This document shows, in pieces, positions 43,326 to 51,713 of a stretch of DNA of 64,000 nt (position 1 is its first letter; every line of letters starts with the position of its first letter). Both the position numbers and the translations under genes were made by a program. The stretch is from Paracoccus xiamenensis (GTDB lineage Bacteria; Pseudomonadota; Alphaproteobacteria; Rhodobacterales; Rhodobacteraceae), in assembly GCF_011308835.1 (NCBI RefSeq), contig NZ_JAAOHY010000001.1, positions 558,001-622,000 of the forward strand, given 5' to 3'. Under the pieces are notes generated by a model that did not search any database, was not told where the DNA came from, and was given only the letters and a program-made list of their open reading frames with translations.

Positions 43326-44006
43326 CTATTGCCAGCGCTGCCGGTTAACCTCGATCGCGGCGATGCGTTTTTCCAGATGGGGATGGGACAGCAGCCATGC
43401 GGGCGCGGCGCTGCGTCGACCGCCTGTCAGCCGTTCCAGCTTGCGAAACAGTGACACCTGCGGCTCGGCCCCGATCCCGGATTTGACCAGCAAGGCGGTG
43501 GCAAAGCGGTCAGCCTCGAATTCGTCTTCCTGCGACAGACGTGCGGCGACGGCGCGCAGCGCCAGTCCGATCAGCCATGGCCCGATGAAGGGCAGGAAGC
43601 GGCCAATGGTCATCAACAGAACCGAGCGGATGACGTTCTGGCCGGCAAAGTCGATCATCCGCCGCTTGCTGTGGCCATGGGCGACATGGCCCAGCTCATG
43701 CGCGATCACGCCCGAGATTTCCTCGGGTGTGACCTCGCCCTTGTGCATCCGGTCAAGAAAACCGCGGGTGATGAAGATGCGCCCGTCCGGGGCGGCAAGC
43801 CCGTTGATAGCGGGGATTTCATAGACATGTGCGCGGATGCGCGGCAGGTCCATCGCTGCGCCCAGCCGGTCCAGCAGCGGGTTCAGTTGGGGATCGTTCA
43901 GCGGTGTCGAACGCTCGTTCAACTCGCGCTTCAACCGCCAGACGGAAAAGAACCACATGGCAAGCGCGTAGGCGAGGATCAGCAGAAGCGGCAGGAACCT
44001 GAGCAT
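43326..44006 (-). CDS. M48 family membrane metalloprotease (HtpX/Ste24-like)
   Basis: A 226-residue protein. An N-terminal membrane segment is seen (MLRFLPLLLILAYALAMWFF), followed by the zinc motif IAHELGHVAHGH (HExxH) near residue 122 and the third ligand Glu in QEDEFEADRFATAL near 180. A second hydrophobic stretch lies between (IRSVLLMTIGRFLPFIGPWL). It should cut membrane or misfolded proteins. The start is not certain: the ATG at 44006 has only a weak ribosome site, and the frame is open 83 codons further, into the VWA gene. It is probably the last gene of the MORN/VWA operon. Confidence 0.85.
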   Translation of the reverse strand: MLRFLPLLLILAYALAMWFFSVWRLKRELNERSTPLNDPQLNPLLDRLGAAMDLPRIRAHVYEIPAINGLAAPDGRIFITRGFLDRMHKGEVTPEEISGVIAHELGHVAHGHSKRRMIDFAGQNVIRSVLLMTIGRFLPFIGPWLIGLALRAVAARLSQEDEFEADRFATALLVKSGIGAEPQVSLFRKLERLTGGRRSAAPAWLLSHPHLEKRIAAIEVNRQRWQ

Positions 44007-44059
44007 CTGCCAGATGTGGGCCAGCGGCGGGCGCGGATCAAGGGGAAAGGCGCGGGCGG

Positions 44060-45241
44060 TCAGCCCAAGACGCGCATCGCCCGTGTCAGCCCCTCCAGCG
44101 TCAGCGGCATCATCCGATGGCCGGTGATTTCGTCGATCATGCGGATCGACTGGGTATAGCGCCAGTGTTTCTGCGGGACCGGGTTCAGCCAGACGTGATC
44201 GGGCCAGGTTTCCAGCGCACGCTTCAGCCACAGCTCGCCCGGTTCGGCGTTCCAATGTTCGTTGGCGCCGCCCGGCACGGCGATTTCATAGGGTGACATC
44301 GAGGCATCGCCGACGAAGATGCATTTATAGTCGCGGCCATAGCGGTTCAGGATGTCCCAGGTGGGTGTCGTTTCGGTCCAGCGGCGGTGCGAATCCTTCC
44401 AGACGGCCTCATACAGGCAGTTGTGGAAGAAGAAGTGCTCCATATGCTTGAACTCGGCGCGGGCGGCCGAAAACAGTTCGTCCACGACGCGGATATGGTC
44501 GTCCATCGAGCCGCCCACGTCCAGAAACAGCAGCACCTTGACGGCGTTGCGCCGCTCGGGCCGGGTCTGGACGTCGATATAGCCGTGATCGGCACTGGCG
44601 CGAATGGTGGCGGGCAGGTCCAGCTCTTCGGCCGCGCCGTGGCGTGCCCATTGGCGCAGGCGTTTCAGTGCCACCTTGATGTTGCGGGTGCCCAGCTCGA
44701 CACTGTCGTCGAAATCGCGGAACTCGCGCTTGTCCCAGACTTTCGTGGCCTTGCGGTGGCGGCTGGCATCCTGCCCGATCCGCACGCCTTCGGGGTTAAA
44801 GCCGTAAGCCCCGAAGGGCGAGGTGCCGGCCGTGCCCACCCATTTGCTGCCGCCCTGATGGCGTCCCTGCTGTTCGGCAAGTCGCTGGCGCAGCTTGTCC
44901 ATCAGCGCCTCGAAGCTGCCGGTGGCCTCGATCTCGGCCTTTTCGGCATCGGTCAGCAGCTTTTCGGCCAGTCTTTCCAGCCATTCACGGGGCAGGTCGA
45001 TCTGGTCGACAAGCGCCTCGACCGGGATCTGTTCGACGCCGGCGAAGCTTTCGGCGAAGGCGCGGTCAAAGCGGTCAATATGGCGTTCGTCCTTCACCAG
45101 CGCGGTGCGGGCGAAGTGATAAAAATCGTCGACGTTTTCGCCCGTCACCCCGGCCGACAGCCCGCCCAGCAGATCCAGATATTCCCGGAGGCTGACCGGC
45201 ACGCCCTGACGGCGCAGGCTGTCGAGGAAGGGGCGAAACAT
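44060..45241 (-). CDS. VWA domain protein, CoxE-like
   Basis: A 393-residue cytosolic protein. Residues 1-190 are helical (PVSLREYLDLLGGLSAGVTG, ERLAEKLLTDAEKAEIEAT). The VWA domain begins near residue 215 with KVLLFLDVGGSMDDHIRVVD; the metal (MIDAS) motif is D-x-G-x-S instead of D-x-S-x-S, a form common in CoxE-like proteins. The Asp of FVGDASMSPYE is a further ligand. Such proteins usually work with a MoxR AAA ATPase, but no such gene is next to it here. The start overlaps the stop of a 56-residue membrane protein gene by one base; the stop lies 53 bases before the M48 protease start. Confidence 0.88.
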   Translation of the reverse strand: MFRPFLDSLRRQGVPVSLREYLDLLGGLSAGVTGENVDDFYHFARTALVKDERHIDRFDRAFAESFAGVEQIPVEALVDQIDLPREWLERLAEKLLTDAEKAEIEATGSFEALMDKLRQRLAEQQGRHQGGSKWVGTAGTSPFGAYGFNPEGVRIGQDASRHRKATKVWDKREFRDFDDSVELGTRNIKVALKRLRQWARHGAAEELDLPATIRASADHGYIDVQTRPERRNAVKVLLFLDVGGSMDDHIRVVDELFSAARAEFKHMEHFFFHNCLYEAVWKDSHRRWTETTPTWDILNRYGRDYKCIFVGDASMSPYEIAVPGGANEHWNAEPGELWLKRALETWPDHVWLNPVPQKHWRYTQSIRMIDEITGHRMMPLTLEGLTRAMRVLG

Positions 45242-45411
45242 CAGGCCACGGCGGAACGGGCGAGGATCAGCGTCACGATCAGCCCCGCCAGCATCAGCGC
45301 CAGCATATGCGCAAGCGCCCATTGCAGCCGGTCCTTGGTGTTGCCGCCCACGCGCCCGGCGCGGAACCAGCCAAGCACGAAGCCCAGAATCATGCAGGCG
45401 AGAACGATCAT
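45241..45411 (-). CDS. Small membrane protein (56 residues), unknown function
   Basis: A short gene between the MORN and VWA genes. Its product begins MIVLACMILGFVLGWFRAG and contains GGNTKDRLQWALAHMLALML and AGLIVTLILARSAVA, so two membrane segments (about 2-16 and 32-52) joined by a basic loop. It overlaps the MORN stop (ATGA) and the VWA start (TGATG), which strongly supports that it is real and translated with both. I do not recognise a family. It might anchor the VWA protein or the protease at the membrane. Confidence 0.82.
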   Translation of the reverse strand: MIVLACMILGFVLGWFRAGRVGGNTKDRLQWALAHMLALMLAGLIVTLILARSAVA

Positions 45412-46994
45412 TGGGCGGGCTCCGTTTCGGTATCAGCAGGCAGGGCCGGGTCGGCGGCCGGGGCAGTGGTGGCGCCGCTTTCGGCGGGCAGGTCCGGGGT
45501 CTCGGTCGCCGCATCATCTGCTTGTGGCGCGGCTGCGGGGGCGGTGGATCCGTCGGCCGGGCCGGGGCCTTCGGTGGCGACCGGGCCGGGCTGGCTTAGC
45601 CGGTTCTGGTCCCATTCGCCGGATGCGATCTGCCCGGTGGCATAGCGCATGACGCCCTGGCCCTGCCGCTTTCCGGCGACGAAATTGCCGGTATAGGTGT
45701 CGCCGGTCGCATAGGTGGCGACGCCTTCGCCGTCGATCTCGCCACCTTTCCAGCCGCCTTCATAGATGAAACCGTCGGTGGTGGTCAGCTTGCCCTGACC
45801 CTCGCGCAGGCCGGCGACGAATTGACCGGTATAGACGGTGCCATCGGGATAGGTCGCCTGACCGCCGCCATCGCGCTGTCCGGCCTTCCATTCGCCGTTA
45901 TAGACATAGCCGTCGGGATAGGTCATCCGGCCCTGGCCCTCGATCCGGGCATCCTTGAAGCCGCCTTCATAGACCATACCATTGGCATAGGCCGCGCGGC
46001 CCTGGCCCTGAATCACCCCGGCGATCCAGTCGCCTTCATAGGTGGCACCATCGGGATAGGTGATCTTGCCCTGACCGTCGGGCTGATCGGCGGCCATCTG
46101 GCCCTCATAGACCGAACCATCGGGATAGGTGATCTTGCCCGCGCCCTGCATCTGTCCGGCAACCCAGGCGCCGGTATAGATATAGCCGTCAGTGCCGGTG
46201 AAGGTGCCGGTGCCGTGGCGCTTGTCGTCCTGAAACTGGCCCGCATAGACATCGCCATTGGCATAGGTGGCGCGGCCTTCGCCCTGACGCTTGCCGGCGC
46301 GCATCTCGCCTTCGTAGCGGTCGCCCGACTGCTGGACCAGCTCGCCCCGGCCCGACATCTGCCCGGCCTCCCACACGCCATCATATATCAGGCCGTCGGG
46401 CATGGTCAGCTTGCCGCGCCCGGCGCGCTGCCCGGCCAGCATCTGGCCTTCGTAAACCGCGCCGTCGGGATAGGTGATGCGGCCCTGGCCTTCCTTGGCG
46501 CCGTTGATCCAATCGCCATCATAGCGGTAGCCGTTGGGCTGGGTCAGCACGCCCTTGCCGTGATGCATGGCGTTCTGGAAACCGCCCTCATAGCTGGCGC
46601 CATTGGCGTATTGGGCCACGCCCTGTCCGGTGATCTGGCCCTCGACCCAATCGCCTTCATAGGTGCCGCCATCGGCATAGGTGATCTTGCCTCGCCCGTT
46701 CGGCTTGCCTTTTGCGAACGTACCCTCATAGACCGAGCCATTGGGGAATTTCGCCCGACCTTGCCCGAGGATCTCGCCCTCGACCCAGTCGCCTTCGTAT
46801 TCATAGCCCGAGGGCAGGGTGTATTTGCCGCGCCCGTGCTGCAAACCGCCGCGGAATGTGCCTGTATAGACCCCGCCATCGTCATAGGGCTTGGTCACGA
46901 CATTGCCCGGTGCCGCCCCGGTCGGGGCGCTGTTGTCCTGCGCCAGTGCCGGCGCTGCCATCGCCAGGATGGCTGCCGCGAGTGCTGCCTTCAT
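45408..46994 (-). CDS. Secreted MORN-repeat protein, 18 repeats
   Basis: A 528-residue protein with a signal peptide (MKAALAAAILAMAAPALAQD). From about residue 38 to 455 come 18 complete MORN repeats of exactly 23 residues (consensus YPDGxVYEGxWxxGxxxGxGxxT), then one degenerate copy. MORN arrays form long beta-sheets; in bacteria they occur in cell-envelope and division proteins. The last 60 residues are Ala/Pro/Glu-rich and disordered (PGPADGSTAPAAAPQADDAA). It stands first in the operon with the 56-residue membrane protein, VWA protein and M48 protease. Divergent nadE is 118 bases away. An open frame of 425 codons on the other strand is only a shadow of the repeats. Confidence 0.93.
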   Translation of the reverse strand: MKAALAAAILAMAAPALAQDNSAPTGAAPGNVVTKPYDDGGVYTGTFRGGLQHGRGKYTLPSGYEYEGDWVEGEILGQGRAKFPNGSVYEGTFAKGKPNGRGKITYADGGTYEGDWVEGQITGQGVAQYANGASYEGGFQNAMHHGKGVLTQPNGYRYDGDWINGAKEGQGRITYPDGAVYEGQMLAGQRAGRGKLTMPDGLIYDGVWEAGQMSGRGELVQQSGDRYEGEMRAGKRQGEGRATYANGDVYAGQFQDDKRHGTGTFTGTDGYIYTGAWVAGQMQGAGKITYPDGSVYEGQMAADQPDGQGKITYPDGATYEGDWIAGVIQGQGRAAYANGMVYEGGFKDARIEGQGRMTYPDGYVYNGEWKAGQRDGGGQATYPDGTVYTGQFVAGLREGQGKLTTTDGFIYEGGWKGGEIDGEGVATYATGDTYTGNFVAGKRQGQGVMRYATGQIASGEWDQNRLSQPGPVATEGPGPADGSTAPAAAPQADDAATETPDLPAESGATTAPAADPALPADTETEPAQ

Positions 46995-47112
46995 GCCCGC
47001 CTCCGTTCTTTGCCACCCCGTTTAGCCGAGAAGGAACCGCAGCGCAAAGCCTGCCGTTCCACTTCGCTGCGGCCTGCGCTATGGCTTGCGGCAGGATAAC
47101 GAGGGACCGAAC

Positions 47113-48783
47113 ATGACCGACAGCATCCGCATCACCCTGGCCCAGCTGAACCCAACGCTGGGGGATCTGGAAGGCAATGCCTCGAAGGCGCGATCCGCCT
47201 GGGAAAAGGGCAAGGCTGCAGGGGCCGATTTCGTCGTGCTGCCGGAAATGTTCATCACCGGCTATCAGACGCAGGATCTGGTGCTGAAAAAGGGTTTTGT
47301 CGACCACGCCGTCAGCCAGGTCGAGGCATTGGCGCGCGAATGCGCCGATGGCCCGGCGCTTGGCATCGGCACGCCCTGGCGATTCGAGGGCAAGCTGTAT
47401 AACGCCTTTTTCGTCTGTCAGGGCGGCAAGATCATCGCTCGCGTCCTGAAGCATGATTTGCCCCATAAACAACTGTTCGACGAGATGCGGCTGTTCGACG
47501 AGGGGCCGATTTCCGGCCCTTACAGCATCAACGGCGTGCGCATCGGCAGCCCGATCTGCGAGGATGCATGGTGGCCCGAGGTCGCCGAAACGCTGGAGGA
47601 ATCGGGTGCCGAGATCCTCATCGTTCCGAATGGCAGCCCCTATCACCGGAACAAGCTGGATCTGCGCATGGGCCATATGGTCGCCCGCGTGGTCGAGAAC
47701 CGGCTGCCGCTGGCCTATCTGAACTCTGTCGGTGGGCAGGATGACCAGATCTATGACGGGGCCAGCTTTGTGCTGAATCCGGGGGCGCATGGCGGCGCGG
47801 AAAAGGTCGTGCAGTTCCCGCCCTTCGACGAGGTGGTCGAGCATGTCGATTTCATCCGCACCGACAAGGGCTGGCGTGCCAAGCCCGGCCGGATGGACGA
47901 CCAGCCCGACGAATGGGAACAGGATTACCGGGCGATGATGACGGGCCTGCGCGACTATCTGCACAAGTCGGGTTTCAGAAAGGTCGTTCTGGGCATGTCG
48001 GGCGGCATCGATTCGGCGCTGGTGGCGACCATTGCGGCCGATGCGATCGGGCCGGAGAATGTGCGCTGCGTCATGCTGCCCTCGGAATATACCTCGCAGG
48101 CATCGCTGGACGATGCCGCCGACGCGGCGGGGCGTCTGGGCGTGCGGCTGGACACGGTCAAGATCGACGGCGCGCGCGATGCGGTGTCAGACGCGCTGGC
48201 GCATCTGATGGAGGGCACGAAGCCCGACGTGACCGAGGAAAACATCCAGTCCCGCCTGCGTGGGCTGATGCTGATGGCGCTGTCGAACAAGCATGGCGAG
48301 ATGCTGCTGACCACCGGCAACAAGTCCGAGGTCGCGGTGGGTTACGCCACCATCTACGGCGACATGGCGGGCGGCTATAACCCGATCAAGGACCTGTACA
48401 AGACCCGCGTGTTTGAAACCTGCCGCTGGCGCAATGCCAATCATCGCGGCTGGATGATGGGCAAGAAGGGCGAGGTGGTCCCACCCCAGATCATCACCAA
48501 GCCGCCAAGCGCCGAGCTGCGCCCCGATCAGAAGGACAGCGATTCGCTGCCGCCCTATGACGTGCTGGACCAGATCCTGTTCGGACTGGTGGAAGAAGAC
48601 CTGTCGCTGAAGGATCTGGTGGCGCGCGGCTTCGACGCGGCCACGGTGAAGAAGGTCGAACAGCTTCTGCTGAACAGCGAATGGAAGCGTTATCAGGCAG
48701 CACCCGGGCCGCGCATCTCGACCAAGGCCTTCTGGCTGGACCGGCGCTATCCGCTGGTCAACCGCTGGCGGGACGAGTTGTAG
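47113..48783 (+). CDS. nadE: Glutamine-dependent NAD+ synthase
   Basis: A 556-residue two-domain enzyme. The N-terminal nitrilase-like glutaminase has Glu in VVLPEMFITGYQTQDL (near residue 45), Lys in LKHDLPHKQLFDE, and Cys in GSPICEDAWWPE (near residue 150). The C-terminal synthetase has the ATP PP-loop VVLGMSGGIDSALVATI (near residue 293), and TTGNKSEVAVGYATIYGDMA further on. It makes NAD from deamido-NAD, ATP and glutamine. The start at 47113 (MTDSIRITLAQLNPT) fits the family; 9 further codons are open upstream. A terminator follows 17 bases after the stop. Confidence 0.96.
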   Translation: MTDSIRITLAQLNPTLGDLEGNASKARSAWEKGKAAGADFVVLPEMFITGYQTQDLVLKKGFVDHAVSQVEALARECADGPALGIGTPWRFEGKLYNAFFVCQGGKIIARVLKHDLPHKQLFDEMRLFDEGPISGPYSINGVRIGSPICEDAWWPEVAETLEESGAEILIVPNGSPYHRNKLDLRMGHMVARVVENRLPLAYLNSVGGQDDQIYDGASFVLNPGAHGGAEKVVQFPPFDEVVEHVDFIRTDKGWRAKPGRMDDQPDEWEQDYRAMMTGLRDYLHKSGFRKVVLGMSGGIDSALVATIAADAIGPENVRCVMLPSEYTSQASLDDAADAAGRLGVRLDTVKIDGARDAVSDALAHLMEGTKPDVTEENIQSRLRGLMLMALSNKHGEMLLTTGNKSEVAVGYATIYGDMAGGYNPIKDLYKTRVFETCRWRNANHRGWMMGKKGEVVPPQIITKPPSAELRPDQKDSDSLPPYDVLDQILFGLVEEDLSLKDLVARGFDAATVKKVEQLLLNSEWKRYQAAPGPRISTKAFWLDRRYPLVNRWRDEL

Positions 48784-48799
48784 GCGTCCCGAAAACATC

Positions 48800-48823
48800 A
48801 AAGCCGGGCAGGGGCCCGGCTTT
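48800..48823. terminator. Terminator after nadE, probably two-way
   Basis: Perfect 10-base-pair stem AAAGCCGGGC (48800-48809) / GCCCGGCTTT (48814-48823), loop AGGG. It lies between the nadE stop and the stop of the small ORF on the other strand. Confidence 0.83.
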
Positions 48824-48844
48824 CACGTTTCAGCCTTTCGGCGA

Positions 48845-48961
48845 TCAGTTCAGCGCATCGATCTGATGCGGCAGCCAGACCTGCCACCAGCGGCGGGTTC
48901 TTTTCTGACTGCGGACCAGATCGGAATACTGGCCGCCATAGATTGCAAAATAGCCAAGCAT
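48845..48961 (-). CDS. Putative 38-residue small protein
   Basis: A short reading frame: it starts MLGYFAIYGGQYSDLVRS and continues with a basic, Trp-rich part (QKRTRRWWQVWLPHQIDALN). The ribosome site AAAGGAG is strong and eight bases from the ATG, and a two-way terminator follows the stop, which argues for expression. The site lies in one arm of a perfect hairpin (48970-48995). I know no family; there is no signal peptide or membrane helix. It is likely but not certain to be real. Confidence 0.55.
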   Translation of the reverse strand: MLGYFAIYGGQYSDLVRSQKRTRRWWQVWLPHQIDALN

Positions 48962-48969
48962 CGCGGTCT

Positions 48970-48995
48970 CCTTTCTGCCAGCTGTTGCAGAAAGG
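48970..48995 (-). promoter_or_regulatory. Hairpin that would hide the ribosome site of the 38-residue ORF
   Basis: Perfect 9-base-pair inverted repeat CCTTTCTGC (48970-48978) / GCAGAAAGG (48987-48995), 8-base loop. On the minus-strand RNA the 3' arm contains AAAGG of the Shine-Dalgarno sequence of the small gene. Control by RNA folding is inferred. Confidence 0.55.
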
Positions 48996-49085
48996 ATATG
49001 GGCATCGGCGGGAATGTCACAACCGCCAAGTGGTCAAAGCCGCATTGCATATGCTGCAATGCAGCGTATGGTTTGATCAGCCTGC

Positions 49086-50375
49086 CTATGCACTATGCGC
49101 AAGGCGTTTTGTCCCGGTTCTCAAGTCGAACAGACCATAGGCGGCGACGACCAGAAAGCACAGGCCCGGCACGATGTATGAAAACGCCGCCCCCCGCGCG
49201 TCCATCACCGCACCATGCACCAGCGGCATCAGCGCGCCGCCAAGGATGGCCATGACCAGCCCGGCCGCGCCGAACTTGGTATCGTCACCCAGCCCGTGCA
49301 GCGCGATCCCGTAGATGGTCGGGAACATCAGCGAAAGGCAGGTGGAAATCAGCACCACTGCCCAGACTCCGGCAGCGTTCGGGCTGCTCATGGCGAAGAA
49401 GCACAGCGCCGTTCCGGCCACCGCCATCAGCGTCAGCAGCATGGCCGGGCGCAGATAGCCCATCAGCCAGACCATCACGAAACGCGAGACGAGGAAGACC
49501 AGCAGGCTGGCTTGCAGATACCAGCCGGCATCGGCTTCGGTGCCGCCGATCGCCTCCATCACGTATTGGATGGTGAAGGTCCAGACGCAGGTCTGGGCGG
49601 CAACGTTGAAAAATTGCGCAATGACGCCAAAGCGATAGTGGCGATTCCGTAGCAACCGGCGCAGGGTGGCGGCGAAGTTGATCTCGTGGCCCTCGGTGGT
49701 CAGTTCGCGCTTGGTGGGCATCGGGATCACCGCAATGGCAATCCAGATCGCCACCAGCACGAAGGCAAAGCCGACATAGGGGACCATGACCGCGCTGAGT
49801 TCATCCATCTGAATCGCGCGCAGGGCGTCGGCGGGCATGGCAGCACGTTCGGCCTCGGTCGCGGGGTTCAGGCGCGGCAGGATCAGGGTCGCCGCCAGAA
49901 ACACGCCGATATTCGTGCCGACCGGGTTGAAGGCCTGGGCGAAATTCAGCCGCCGAGTGGCATTATGTTCCGGCCCCATGGCGATCACGAAAGGATTGGC
50001 CGAGGTTTCCAGAATCGACAGTCCACCGGCCAGCATGAACAGGGCCAGCAGGAAGAAGCCGAACGTCATGGCCTGTGACGCGGGGTAAAACAGGAAAGCA
50101 CCAAGAATCGCACAGCCCAGCCCCACCAGCACTCCGGTCTTGTAGGAAAAGCGCCGGTTGATGAAAGCCGCCGGCAGCGCCAGGCAGAAATACGCCCCAT
50201 AATAGGAAAACTGTACGAAAGACGCCTGAAGCGTGCTCATCGAAAAGATCTTCGAAAAGACCTTTACCAGCGGATCCGTCATGTTCGCCGCGATCCCCCA
50301 GGCGGCGAAGCAGGTGACCAACAGGATGAAGGGCAGCTTCATCCCGTCATACAGATAGCCCGATTTCTCTGACAT
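49086..50375 (-). CDS. FucP-type sugar permease (major facilitator)
   Basis: A 429-residue transporter with about 12 membrane segments. It resembles L-fucose/proton symporter FucP: FILLVTCFAAWGIAANMTDP at the start, then QASFVQFSYYGAYFCLALPA, ILETSANPFVIAMGPEHNAT (a FucP-family signature) and NFAQAFNPVGTNIGVFLAAT. The exact sugar is not known; glucose/galactose permeases of the same subfamily look similar. GGAGGGG just before the ATG at 50375 fixes the start; the frame is open much further but only across the RNase P gene. No sugar catabolic gene is next to it. The 153-base gap upstream shows nothing definite. Confidence 0.9.
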   Translation of the reverse strand: MSEKSGYLYDGMKLPFILLVTCFAAWGIAANMTDPLVKVFSKIFSMSTLQASFVQFSYYGAYFCLALPAAFINRRFSYKTGVLVGLGCAILGAFLFYPASQAMTFGFFLLALFMLAGGLSILETSANPFVIAMGPEHNATRRLNFAQAFNPVGTNIGVFLAATLILPRLNPATEAERAAMPADALRAIQMDELSAVMVPYVGFAFVLVAIWIAIAVIPMPTKRELTTEGHEINFAATLRRLLRNRHYRFGVIAQFFNVAAQTCVWTFTIQYVMEAIGGTEADAGWYLQASLLVFLVSRFVMVWLMGYLRPAMLLTLMAVAGTALCFFAMSSPNAAGVWAVVLISTCLSLMFPTIYGIALHGLGDDTKFGAAGLVMAILGGALMPLVHGAVMDARGAAFSYIVPGLCFLVVAAYGLFDLRTGTKRLAHSA

Positions 50376-50528
50376 AATCCCCTCCATCCTCAAATGACTG
50401 ATTTGTCCACCCTGGGCGACGCCGCGTAAAGGGGAAAGACATCTGGGGGGGATTTTGCCGCCCTGCGCGCCGCGCTTGCTGCTGGGCCGCACGGTCCCTA
50501 ACCTGCGCCCGATTACGGGAGGAGTGAC

Positions 50529-50864
50529 ATGAACATCAGACCGGGCAAGAACATCGCCATCAAGGTGCCGCTGCACAAATGGGCCGAAACGGTCGCCTAT
50601 TACCGCGACAAGGTCGGCCTGCCGATCGCGAAAGAGCTGAAGGAAAGCACCGGCTTCGTCTTCGGCGACATGACCCTGTGGATCGATCGGGTGGAACGGC
50701 AAAGTCAGGTCGATGTCTGGCTGGAACTTTTCAGCGACGATCCCGATGCCGCCATGGCCCATCTGGCCAGCCCCCAGCGTGATGAATTGGAGCCGCTGGA
50801 CGGCGTCACCGGGCACTGGACCTCGGACCCGGCGGGTGTGGTGCTGCTGGTGCGCAACGAATGA
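50529..50864 (+). CDS. VOC (glyoxalase-like) family protein
   Basis: A 111-residue protein with a single VOC-type half: KNIAIKVPLHKWAETVAYYR (beta-alpha), DKVGLPIAKELKESTGFVFG, then WLELFSDDPDAAMAHLASPQ and the closing TSDPAGVVLLVRNE. In the family such proteins pair to bind a metal and act as lyases, dioxygenases or resistance proteins. The usual His/Glu ligands are not clear, so it may be non-catalytic. GGGAGGAG precedes the start. It lies alone between the permease (divergent) and the RNase P RNA gene. Confidence 0.8.
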   Translation: MNIRPGKNIAIKVPLHKWAETVAYYRDKVGLPIAKELKESTGFVFGDMTLWIDRVERQSQVDVWLELFSDDPDAAMAHLASPQRDELEPLDGVTGHWTSDPAGVVLLVRNE

Positions 50865-50913
50865 CCGCGATCGCTTCTTGACCGCGCGCCCGCTTGACCG
50901 CATATCCCCCCTT

Positions 50914-51282
50914 GTGCGGATGGCCGGATGACCGCGGCGAAAGTCGAGGAAAGTCCGGACTCCATAAGGTGACGGTGCCGGGTAACGCCCGGCGGGGGCA
51001 ACCCCAGGGAAAGCGCCACAGAGAACAGACCGCCTGTGCCTGCACAGGTAAGGGTGAAACGGTGGGGTAAGAGCCCACCGGGGCCATGGCAACACGGCCC
51101 GCATGGCAAGCCCCACCGGGAGCAACGCCGAATAGGGATCCCGCGCCGCCTGCGGCAGCGCCACCTTGCGCCAGGGATCCGGGTTGGCGGCTTGACGCAG
51201 GCAGCAATGCCCTGCGCAGAGGAATGGTCATCCAGAGGGGCAACCCTTGGACAAAATCCGGCTTACAGGCCGTCCGCGCACT
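50914..51282 (+). ncRNA. rnpB: RNase P RNA (bacterial type A)
   Basis: The catalytic RNA of RNase P, which trims tRNA 5' ends. Conserved pieces: GAGGAAAGTCCGGACTCC at 50946-50963, AGGGTGAAACGGTGGGGTAA near 51050, AGAGCCCACC, and the 3' CAGAGGAATGGTCATC and ACAAAATCCGGCTTACA (51251-51267). The P1 helix is formed by GTGCGGATGGCC (50914-50925) with GGCCGTCCGCGCAC (51269-51282), which sets both ends. CTTCTCTTTT follows as terminator tail. Ends are accurate to a few bases. Confidence 0.95.
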
Positions 51283-51374
51283 TCTCTTTTCCGGTGATGG
51301 TGAATTCACACCTGAAGCGGGGATTTGCCGATTCGACCGCAATGCCCGGCATCAGTCGCCCGCCGCTCCAACCT

Positions 51375-51713
51375 TCAGCCGTGGCGGCTGCGGCTGTCGG
51401 GCGGTGCTTCGTTGCGTGGGGCCATGCCATAATCGCGGATCACGCCCGCAACCCGCAGCCGGTAATCGGCCAGAACACCGGCGCGGGCTTCGGTCTGGGC
51501 GGCGCGATGCTCGGCCGTGTTGCGCCAGGCCTGAACGGCGGCCTCATCCCTCCAGAAGGACAGCGAGAGGTATTTGCCAGGCGTGGCCAGGCTCTCGAAC
51601 CGCTCGACCGAGATGAAGCCGGGGATCCGTTCCAGTTCGGGTTTCAGTTCGGCAGCAAGGTCGAAATAGCGCGCGGGCCGGGCAGGGGTCAGTTCGAAGA
51701 TGACGGCGATCAT
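51375..51713 (-). CDS. Antibiotic biosynthesis mono-oxygenase (ABM) domain protein
   Basis: A 112-residue ferredoxin-like-fold protein with the ABM pattern: IAVIFELTPARPARYFDLAA, then IPGFISVERFESLATPGKYL and LSFWRDEAAVQAWRNTAEHR. The family includes small cofactor-free mono-oxygenases and stress proteins. The C-terminus is basic. The start overlaps the NIPSNAP gene stop by four bases (ATGA). Its reaction is unknown, but the two-gene unit, opposite an ArsR regulator, suggests a response to some small molecule. Confidence 0.85.
   Translation of the reverse strand: MIAVIFELTPARPARYFDLAAELKPELERIPGFISVERFESLATPGKYLSLSFWRDEAAVQAWRNTAEHRAAQTEARAGVLADYRLRVAGVIRDYGMAPRNEAPPDSRSRHG

Noticed and set aside
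45600..46900. Tandem direct repeats that could be taken for a CRISPR or minisatellite
   Set aside because: The period is 69 bases, in frame with 23-residue MORN repeats, and there are no spacers.
45822..47099. Long open frame (425 codons) on the plus strand across the MORN gene
   Set aside because: It is a regular shadow of the 69-base repeats of the MORN gene; its own product is an artificial repeat, while the minus-strand frame has a signal peptide and MORN motifs.
49086..51164. A 692-codon frame joining the FucP-type permease to upstream sequence
   Set aside because: The upstream part crosses the RNase P RNA gene; the permease has its own ATG at 50375 with GGAGGGG.
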